A stretch of 64,000 nt of DNA, taken from the NCBI GenBank assembly GCA_945859915.1, contig CAMAPF010000119.1:372001-436000 (forward strand). Direction: 5' to 3'. Position 1 is the stretch's first letter, and each line of letters opens with the position of its first letter. Below are positions 56,047-64,000 of the stretch, piece after piece. Position numbers and translations under genes: made by a program. The notes under the pieces were generated by a model. The model saw only the letters and a program-made list of their open reading frames with translations, did no database searches and was not told where the DNA came from. Source of the DNA: Cuscuta epithymum (taxonomy: Eukaryota > Streptophyta > Magnoliopsida > Solanales > Convolvulaceae).

Positions 56047-56757
56047 TGATGGAGTATATGGCCCAAGAACCCCCGGCCCATAGACTCCTACTTCTCCTAC
56101 ACAAGTTCAAGGAGCCCAGGGAACAACTCAGGCCCAAAATGCAGCGGCCCAAGCCTCAACGTGGCCCAGGATACGCACTGGGGTGCCTTCGGCCTCCTTG
56201 GCCGGAGGCCCCAAACCTCACAGGGTAGCTTTCTCTGGCATAAAAGGCTACTGGGAGAAAACGGCGAAAAACATGAGCCTTCGGCATTATCGAGCCCTCG
56301 GCATCAGAGAAGCCCCCGGCTAAACCGTGCCTCCGGTCACACAGGGCCTTCGGCTACCCAGGGATCCTTGGCTACATGGAGCCCTCGGCAACACAAGGAG
56401 CCCTCGGCCAAGCACACTCAATCATCGAAGATTCCTTTTAGAGACAGCCAACCACCGCATTTAATGCCACGTCACATCCGCCAACCGCATTCAATGCGGT
56501 GAACGTACCACTGCCAGTGCCAACGATTGATGTGACCCTTCGGCCGTTGGATTACTGACACGTGTCCTCTCATCGCATTTATTGCTACTATAAATAGCAG
56601 CCCATTTCTCCTTGTAAAACGGGATCTACATCTCAGCTCCACATCTCGAGTTCATTTAATAAAATCGACTCTCTCTCCTCCTATTTGCTCTGACTTCTCT
56701 CTAGTTATTTCCGCAATAACCCTTCGGATAAGATACCCCCGGGTAGGCTATCCATCA
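56047..56757 (+). repeat. 3' LTR of the Tat element
   Basis: Same length and, as far as I can read, the same sequence as 43611-44321. TATA box at 56589-56596. Followed by GGTAA. Confidence 0.95.
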
Positions 56758-57007
56758 GGTAATAATTGTCCAACACCTCAAAACACTCCAAATCGGGGTG
56801 TTAAAAAAATAGACAATTGAGGTGTTGGGAAGGTTATTATTAACACTTCCTAACCATTACTAACACTTCTTAACACCTCTGATTTTTTCTCCCAAACAAG
56901 TGTTAGCATCAACACTTACTAACACTTCCATTACTAACACTCCTCAACACTCAATCCAAACAGGCCGTAAGGTGGGATCCTCCGAGGATGAAAATTCTGC
57001 TCCTCAC

Positions 57008-58269
57008 CCAAAACGGCACAGTTTTAACCCATCTTTAATAAATAAAAAATCACGCGTGAACAGTACACGCATGTACAATAACAAGTTTTGTTTTTATATA
57101 GTCCCAATAATAGAATGATGTAACTCGTGTGTAAAAAAAGCAATTCATGTTAAAAAGAAATGTTACTACAAGCAGGTCGAAATGTAACTTGTTTAAAACA
57201 ATGATTTTAATGTAAACAATATAAAGAGGAGTCAAAATTTTTAATTACTTTACCTAAATAGTGAATATGTTTCGTTTTTAATATTAATACCATAAAATGT
57301 TTTAAAAAAATTATTTTCCCCCAAGAAATCATTTTTTTGCAAAAAAAATATCGACTAAAAATATTTTTTTTAAATTTAAATAAAATGAGTTTAGTTTGTG
57401 ATGTAACTCGTGTTATGAAATTAAAATTGTAACTTGTGTTGATGAAAAATCTAACTTAGGTGTATGCAAAATGTAACTTGTTAAAGCAAATCCTAATGTA
57501 ACACGCGCAGAGAAAGATGTAACTCATGCATAAGAAAATGCAACTTGTGTATAAGAGGATGTAATTCATATTATATCAACTCACGCAAAAGAAGATGTAA
57601 CTTGCATATAAAAAGATGTAACTCGCACACAAGAAGATGTAACTCCACGTATTATCAAATGTAACTTTAACAATCACAGTAAACAAACTCAATGTCTTAA
57701 AAGTATATGAATATGCCAAAAAAATATTACAAAATAAAGTGTATGAATATAATTAAAAAATATTACAGAAAAATAGTATGCAATATACTTTTTTATTTAG
57801 ATTAATAAAAAAATTGTTTTAAATTGCTAAAGAATAAACAAATAGAGATCGGTATTTCCATAGAAGTCTGAACATTGAGCTGAAGCTCTTGGAGAGGGGA
57901 AACTATGGGCGCACTCATACAGTTGAAATTCCACAAACTTTTACATTTTCTTATGTTTTGCCTTCTCAATCTGAGAGTTGAAGGAAGCCGATTCCCTTCC
58001 CTACGCAGAGATCACTGGAGGCAGAGCATGATTGATTTCAAGCCACAAAAAAAGGTGAGAAAATCTATGGAGGTTCTTCGGAAATTAAGAGTTTCTTTCA
58101 ATAGCTTCAGAAATTCAGAGGTTCTTCCTTCATTAATGGAGACGGGAGTTCTCTGAGTAGAATTTTCAGGAGCAAGTGAGCCATATTCGGAGTTTACAGA
58201 AACGGACCTTCGTTCGAGCTCATCAATTTTTTTAATACTCGTACTTCAAATAAAACTACACCGTTTTGG
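57008..58269. mobile_element. Candidate TIR element with minisatellite core
   Basis: CCAAAACGGCACAGTTTTAA at 57008 is inverted at 58251-58269 (TAAAACTACACCGTTTTGG), a 19-bp pair with two or three mismatches. The interior holds the TGTAACT minisatellite (57400-57680) and no recognised protein. Confidence 0.5.
57100..57680. repeat. Degenerate minisatellite with GATGTAACTCG core
   Basis: More than 15 copies of (A)GATGTAACT(C/T)G separated by 8-20 bp, densest at 57400-57680 with a period near 22 bp. Confidence 0.75.
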
Positions 58270-59169
58270 AATCGGCACACCATGCGCATGGTGGGCCGAT
58301 CCCATTGTATAATTTGCCCTTTTCGTGTGATGTGAATGTTGACGAAGGCATTTTAATCTGATCTCAATTTTTCTACATTAATCTAATATGATTTTTTTTT
58401 ATTTGATGGGAATCGTTTGATGTGATTTTTCTATTTTGATCTGAATATTTTTTATCTAATCTGAATCTTTCTGAACTGATCTGATCTGAATCCTTATGAT
58501 ATGATTTGAATCTTTCTAAAGTAATAATTCTAATTATTATAATTGTAATTATAAATCTAAATATAATTATAAATAACCATATTTATTAAAAATAATTATA
58601 TTTACAATCATATTATAATTAAAACTATAATCGGTATAATTATGATTAATTATTATACCTATTACACTAATTACCTTTCAAAAAATACCTATTACACTAA
58701 TTATAATTATAGCTATAATTATAATTATAGCTATAATTATAATGGTAAAAGTATTTTTAATTATAATTATTTCTACAATTATAATTGCAATTATACTTAC
58801 AATATTTATTTCTAAAATTATAATTATATTTTATAATTACTCTATGTTATACGGAGTACTAACAACAACAATAGTAGCAACAACAACAACAACGATAATA
58901 ATACAAACAACAAATATAATAATGATCATAATAATAATTATCATAATAATAAGGGGTAATTTGAGTTTGCACCCCATATTAATGTCTAAATTGGACTTTG
59001 CACCTCGTTTTTTAAAAATCTTTATTTTTGCACCTCAACCTCATATGAAAAACAAAAATGCTCTCAATCAGGAGTATATTTAAGGTCAACAGAAATGTTA
59101 TAATCATAATGATAACAATACCATTCATATTAACAACAACAACAACAACAATAACAATAATAGTAATAG
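58270..59169. other. AT-rich spacer with simple repeats
   Basis: Contains TCTGAAT/TGATCTGAAT repeats (58360-58520), long ATAATTATAATTATAGCT palindromic stretches (58520-58840) and ACAACAACAATA repeats. No gene. Confidence 0.5.
58957..59090 (+). repeat. Dispersed repeat (pair with 62898-63024)
   Basis: Shares GTAATTTGA(G/A)TT, TTTTTAAAAATCTTTATTTTTGCAC and CCTCATATGAAAA in order with the second copy at 62898-63024. Confidence 0.8.
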
Positions 59170-60520
59170 TAATTGTCCTATATAGGACTAATAATAAACT
59201 TAAATGCACAAATAGGACCACATCTTTTTTATTCCCTAAATAGGACTCCGGATTACCATTATACCCTCCTATATAATAACTATCCAAAACCCTAAAATTC
59301 TATCGATCACTTCTTCCTCTGCGCCTCATCGCCCCCTCTCTCTCTGATATCACCATCGCAGCAAACTCCCCCCGCTCTTCAGCGCCGCCGGCCGGTTATC
59401 CATCGTCGTCGCTAGTTTTCCAAAGACGCCGCCGATTTACTGCACCGCACCGCCTCTCTGTGTCGGTAGTTCTTCGACGCTCCATCGCCACTCCCCTTTT
59501 CCAGGTTTTCCCCTTCCTCTTCCTCTTTTTCTTCCTCTTCCTCTTCCTCTTTTTCTTCCTCTTCATCCCCCTTCTCCGTTTTTGGCAGATTTTTTGTTTT
59601 TATTCTGTTGTTTTTTGGCAGATTTTTTTGATTCACTTTGTGGAGTTTTAGCATCCTCTTTTCTGATTTTTGGTCATTAATTTCGTAGTTCATATTTCTG
59701 ATTTCAATAAAAAAAATTGTTTCATAAAAAAACCATGTTTTTCTCGATTTTGGATAGAGTTCATATTTTGCCAAATTTTTGGCAGATTCGTGTAAAATGT
59801 TATGGCAGAAAACCTATAGTTTGGCATTGATTTGAGAGTGTTGCCAATTATATGATATCATGGCAGAATTTCAACAATTTGAATGTATTTCCAATTTTAT
59901 GGCAGATTTGCCGATTGTATTTTGGTAGATTTGCCATATTAATATTTAATATTATGGCAGAAAATTCTTATTTTTATTCCACTGTTATGGCAAATCTGAT
60001 ATATAGCTTGATTTTTAAGGTAACAAGATGGCAGATTTTCATCTACAAAATTTCCGATTTCAATAAAAATTCCGATTTTTACAGATTTGGAATATTGGAT
60101 TTATATTTTTGTCAACTTTTTGGCAGATTTATGTTTTTATGTTGTCAATAATTTTTTTTTGCAGCAAGGTGACATTTTCATAACCGCCGGTGATGGGCCA
60201 GCAATGGTGCCGGGAGTGACGACGGTGTCGGGAGTGATGGGGGCGCCGGTGCCGGAAGTGATGGCGGCGGCGGCGGCGGCGATGGAAGTGACGGCGATGA
60301 TGACGGAAGTGGAGGCGCCAGAAGTGATGGCCGCATTTGGAGTGTTGGGAGCGGCTGCGGAACCTAGCGTTCTAAATAGCTTTTTTATTTTTATTTTTTT
60401 TATTGTAAATAGATTCATAAAGTTAGTAAGGGTAATTTTGTACCATCGATACATTATTAGTCCTATGAAACATGGAAGTCCTATTTATGCATTTCTTCAT
60501 TGTTTTAGTCCTATTTAGGG
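59170..60520. mobile_element. Candidate inverted-repeat element with gene-like GC-rich segments
   Basis: Left end (ATAGGACTAATAATAAACTT, AAATGCACAAATAGGAC) and the right end read in reverse (ATAGGACTAAAACAATGAAG, AAATGCATAAATAGGAC) form an imperfect TIR of about 45 bp. Inside are a CT-rich, 5'-UTR-like stretch (59280-59570), repeated TGGCAGATTT words (59585-60130) and a short Val/Ala/Met-rich GC block (60180-60370, GGAAGTGATGGCG repeats). No transposase. The TAGTCCTATTT word is also in the foldback at 15195. Confidence 0.5.
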
Positions 60521-60537
60521 TATTAACTCTAATAGTA

Positions 60538-60569
<32 letters not shown>

Positions 60570-61208
60570 GAATTTTGATATTATCAAACGAGCTCTAAAT
60601 AAATAAAGAGATTTTGAATTTCTTTTATTTCACTCTAATCTCTTGAAACTAAATGCTCGTTTGATAGTTTACGAGTTAAATCTCAGCATGTGAAACGATT
60701 GCATGCAGAGTTTAAGGAATCAATCACTCCATTTAAAATAAGGAAATTTTTATGATGCATATGCATTTGGGAATGTTTTGGTGCATCCTACACTTGTAAC
60801 TATGTGATTGACAATTTGATCAAGCTCACTTCTTTAGCTTTACTAAGAGCCCGTTTGGTATCTTGTTTTTCGGCTTATCAGCCATTTTTTGTCAAACACA
60901 TAATTTTTTATTTCGCTCGTTGAATTGTGTAATAATAAGAATAAATAAAGTTGAAGTTACTGTAAAGAATCATTTTAGCCATTTTCATATAACTTTTTCT
61001 TTATCTTATCAATAAACAACATTTTAATTTTTTTTTCAAAAATTGGCATAATCAGCCAATGCAGCCACTTCAGCTAGAAATTAATAAATTCAGCAAAATC
61101 AACCAATATGACCGATTTAGGTATTACCAAAAGCCTTGAGCCAGCCTCTAAACCGCAAGCAAGTCCTTCCCAACCAGACTGATTCCTTTAGGTCTTCTAC
61201 CCATCTAC
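60521..61208. other. Intergenic, dispersed repeat fragments
   Basis: A (GAT)n-rich stretch near 60535-60570, and 60850-61000 related to 30410-30580. No gene. Confidence 0.45.
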
Positions 61209-61478
61209 GGGAGTGTTTGCAATAGCCTAAAAAGCGCTTCTCGACTTTTGGCTTACAAAATTGAAATTAGTGTTTTCAAGCGATAACTTCTACTTTAAAA
61301 AGCATTTTTTGGCTTTTGGGTAAAAGTGCTTTTTTACTTTTCTATGATATTTTACCAAACACTACCAACATTTACTTTTCAAAATCACTTTTTTCTCAAA
61401 CACCATCAACTTTTACTACTAACAACTTTTTCCAAAATCACTTCAAAAAGTGTTTTATTAAGCAAAATATTTGCAACC
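61209..61478. mobile_element. GTGTTTGC-type MITE copy 2
   Basis: Starts GGGAGTGTTTGCAATAGCC and ends near ATATTTGCAA. It is related along its length to 30805-31118. Termini approximate. Confidence 0.6.
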
Positions 61479-62897
61479 ATGAGATCGAATAGATCTAAGC
61501 CGTCCATTGAGGTGGAGGACAAGTATAAATACCCCTCATGGCTGGCTCATTTATAACGATCCAACCATCAAATTCTTGAGAGCAATAAAGCATTGTACGA
61601 GTTTCTCCACAATCGATGTCCTTAGTTTCTGCAAGAGTAGGGTGACTAGCATAAATTTAAGTGAAGTGTGCTAGTGCGCTAACACTCCCTACATCCCTGT
61701 TTTTTGATAATTCTATATCTTTTATTTTAATTCAACTAGAATTTAAATATTTTGTATTAATTTTTTATTTATATAACCGTAACATTTTAGTATCTTAATT
61801 ATAAAATACTGGTATGAAGGCGGGACACTCGTTTTTATCCCAAGTACTACTAGTGAAATTCCGGGCTCAAAGCGGGGGCACATGCCCCACCTAGCCCCCC
61901 CTTAGGTCCTCCACTGATTGTTACTATTTGACCGCAGGGGCTATTATATATACAAATTTTATCAACCGGGACTGAGATATATACATATACATATATACTC
62001 CATATACATTACCGCCGCCAACGAACGGGGGGCGGCAGCACCACTGCACCAGCTCTCCCCTAGTTCCGCCACTGTGAGAGGGACGTGTTCGCCCTTGAAA
62101 TAACATGCATGAGTTACACGATTCAAAAACCTTTTACAAAAAGAGATACTAAGATTACTTTTTGTATTATTGGTAAAGTGCTAATGTCATCAATCAAAAA
62201 GCTTAATTTTAAAGAATACTCGTAATAAAAATCATTTTTTTAATCGATAGAGTAGCCTAGCTAGAAATAAAATTACAATTTTAGAAACAAATATAGAATA
62301 TGAATTAAATACTCCGATCCGTATATTGTTTACAAAGCACAATGACATGCTCAAGACTCAAAGTATTTGAGAGATCTTCAAATGGCCCCGAAGAAGGTAT
62401 TTCCCTTGGTATTAGTACGTCAATATCAACTCATTCAAGTTTTTTTCACCCTATTGCAGATTTTCGATAGGTAATTAAATAAGTACGTAGTATTAGTTTA
62501 ACTTTAACCTAAAGCATATCTTTTAAAGTATTAAGTGATAACAACAGTAGCCTGTTTCATTAAAATCTTTATTAGTTTCTCATAAATTAAAAACAGTTGA
62601 TACAATAATGATATACTTGATCAAACTTCTTATAAGTTATAACAACATAGCCAATTTTGCAATCTTTATTGATTAGAAGCCGTTATGGTAAGGGGAACAC
62701 ACCAAGAATAAAGTTTCGTACCTTTTGTTTTTCAACTTTAGAGATATCATTTATCCACTTGATTTTGAAAGTGAAATTGATGCTTATTTTGGATGGAGTA
62801 GTCGATTATAGTTGCCGAAATATATTCTTCCATGTGATCCTCAAATTTTGAAATGCACTATTCACCTAAAAGACATTTAGAACGACATACAGGAAAA
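61479..62897. other. Intergenic, AT-rich
   Basis: A GC-rich patch near 61860-62095 (GGGGGCACATGCCCCACC, CTAGTTCCGCCACTGTGAG) looks like an end of a dispersed DNA element. No gene recognised. Confidence 0.4.
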
Positions 62898-63024
62898 AAT
62901 GAGGTAATTTGAATTCGCACTCTATTTTATTGTCCAAATTGAACTTTACATCCGGTTTTTAAAAATCTTTATTTTTGCACACTAACCTCATATGAAAAGA
63001 CGAAAATGTTCTCGATCAGGAACA
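62898..63024 (+). repeat. Dispersed repeat, second copy
   Basis: See 58957-59090. Followed by CAGGCCCGGCCCGGCCC, possibly the end of another element. Confidence 0.8.
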
Positions 63025-63264
63025 GGCCCGGCCCGGCCCATGTGCAAGTGGTGCAACTGCACAGGGCCCCATTTTCAGGAGGGGCCTCCAATTTTTATTG
63101 TCATAGTGTTAAGACTAGGCCCAGTAGGGAAAAAATTGTCCAAGCAACCAACCCAATAGAAGCCCGCTACTGACTAACGACGCGTTTTCTCATTCATATA
63201 CGTGTTTTTGTCAATTCTTACTTTTGGATTATGAAAATTTTACACGTAGTAAATTGTAATGCAC

Positions 63265-63440
63265 TATTAGGGTTGGTTCGGTATGGCATACCGAAATTTT
63301 TACGCCATACCGCATACCGTACCGAAAAACCGGTATTTATAAAAGTCATACCGTTACCGTACCGAAACTTTCGGTATACCGAAATTCGGTATACCGAAAA
63401 TACGGTATGATATGTGACCCATACCGTTTTATACCGAAGT
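63265..63440. repeat. GGTATACCGAA repeat block, hAT-like MITE fragment
   Basis: Begins GGGTTGGTTCGGTATGGCATACCG and is filled with about ten copies of CGGTAT/ATACCG words. The far end is not defined. Confidence 0.5.
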
Positions 63441-64000
63441 GGCAAAGAAACCAGAGAGCAATGTTAAAAATGACAGCAACATTCATCTGTCTACCTAAGA
63501 GCTACGTATCCAAAATAAAATCTCAATCTCATCCACCCATTTCCACATTATCAAAAATCATTTTTAACTTCCAAATCTATTTAATTTGCAGTCAAATCTT
63601 TATCCTATCCACGTTTGCACCTGCAAGCCATTAGATTTTCGTAAGAGAAATTCTTTGACCATTTAAAAATTGAAATTTTAGCAAAACAGATGTTCTACTT
63701 ATACTCTTAACTTATTAATGACGAGATTCTTCATATTACCAGGATTGAGAAGCTTTAGAAAATGATGAAGGTCTTCCACTGCTCCTTCACTCGTCCACAA
63801 CGCTCTAGCTCGAAGTTTTCTGCCGTCCTTGAGCATTCTGTCACTCGTCCGCAGCTTCGTCTTCGATAGCTTCTTTTTTCGCAGCTTCGTCTTGGACAAC
63901 TTCTTTATTCACAGCTTAGTCGTTCGCAGGTTAGTGACCGTCACTCGTCGTTATTTGGGAGAAATGGAGAAGAGAAGTGTTAAGGATTTGGTCTCCATTT
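63441..64000. other. Terminal segment, nothing firm
   Basis: 63780-63960 has repeated CGCAGCTTCGTCTT and CACTCGTC words. A 66-codon minus-strand frame through them is probably not a gene. Confidence 0.4.

Larger units (their letters stand above)
43611..56757 (+). mobile_element. Complete Tat-lineage Ty3/gypsy retrotransposon (13.15 kb)
   Basis: Two 711-bp LTRs (43611-44321, 56047-56757) look identical, and the perfect duplication GGTAA flanks them (43606-43610, 56758-56762). Internal order is PBS, gag-pro-pol in one frame (44402-50314), a long 3' region with two A-rich tracts and tandem repeats, an antisense three-exon gene (54981-52438), and a polypurine tract. Dual RNase H and an antisense ORF downstream of pol are known Tat/Retand traits. 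It appears young and potentially autonomous. Confidence 0.95.
43334..56966. mobile_element. MITE with GGCCTGTTTGGAT ends, split by the Tat element
   Basis: Left part 43334-43610 starts GGGCCTGTTTGGATGGA. Right part 56763-56966 ends ATCCAAACAGGCC. Subterminal TTAGTAATGGAAGTGTTAGT pairs with ACTAACACTTCCATTACTAA at the other end. Removing 43611-56757 and one GGTAA copy leaves a MITE of about 480 bp. No clear duplication flanks the MITE. Confidence 0.8.

Noticed and set aside
57100..57680. Regularly spaced repeats resembling a CRISPR array
   Set aside because: Repeats are degenerate, spacers are not of constant length and the genome is plant nuclear; it is a minisatellite.
60087..60518. 143-codon Val/Ala/Met-rich ORF
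   Set aside because: It follows a short GC-rich repeat (GGAAGTGATGGCG) with no domain and AT-rich ends.

Overview
This window is repeat-rich plant nuclear DNA, most likely from a eudicot (species not determinable). It holds genes with GT-AG introns, Ty3/gypsy and Ty1/copia LTR retrotransposons primed from plant tRNAs, LINEs, tRNA-type SINEs, hAT- and Stowaway-type MITEs and a Helitron end. I recognise two host genes, both on the minus strand. One is an 11-exon tRNA 2'-O-methyltransferase of the TRM7/FTSJ1 family (28677 down to 16849). The other is a single-exon BTB/POZ protein with a WD40-like C-terminal part (43079 down to 41682). No tRNA or rRNA gene and no CRISPR array was seen.

Layout. 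1-11.8 kb is a nested stack: a Tekay-like LTR (1-1973) sits in an Athila-type element (gag-protease and 5' LTR, 1974-7204, minus). That element sits in a copia element (gag, leader, PBS and 5' LTR, 7205-10190, minus), which sits in a decayed L1-type LINE that also carries a SINE and a hAT MITE. 11.8-14.6 kb is a decayed Tat-lineage gypsy relic split by another hAT MITE. 16.8-28.7 kb is the methyltransferase gene. Its last intron (7.3 kb) holds two nested non-autonomous LTR elements of one family, the inner one carrying a piece of the host GCN1 gene. Another intron holds an RTE LINE and a SINE.

29-41 kb is intergenic. It contains MITEs, long foldback elements, a Helitron 3' end beside an aldolase pseudogene, a copia solo LTR with a MITE nested in a MITE, and a 365-bp compound microsatellite. 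At 43.6-56.8 kb lies a 13.15-kb Tat-lineage retrotransposon with equal-length, apparently identical 711-bp LTRs, a perfect 5-bp target duplication, one intact 1970-codon gag-pro-pol frame, and a three-exon antisense gene with its own TATA box. It split a MITE about 530 bp upstream of the BTB gene start. 57-64 kb is AT-rich and holds further TIR elements, minisatellites and dispersed repeats.

The strongest candidates for something unusual are: (1) the spliced antisense gene of the young Tat element; (2) the LTR family with a captured GCN1 HEAT segment and scrambled gypsy domains; (3) a five-copy array of hairpins with covarying stems in the Tekay-like LTR; and (4) a methyltransferase gene that keeps a complete reading frame although its last intron contains 6 kb of nested retroelements. 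All family names are from my reading of motifs; no search was run.
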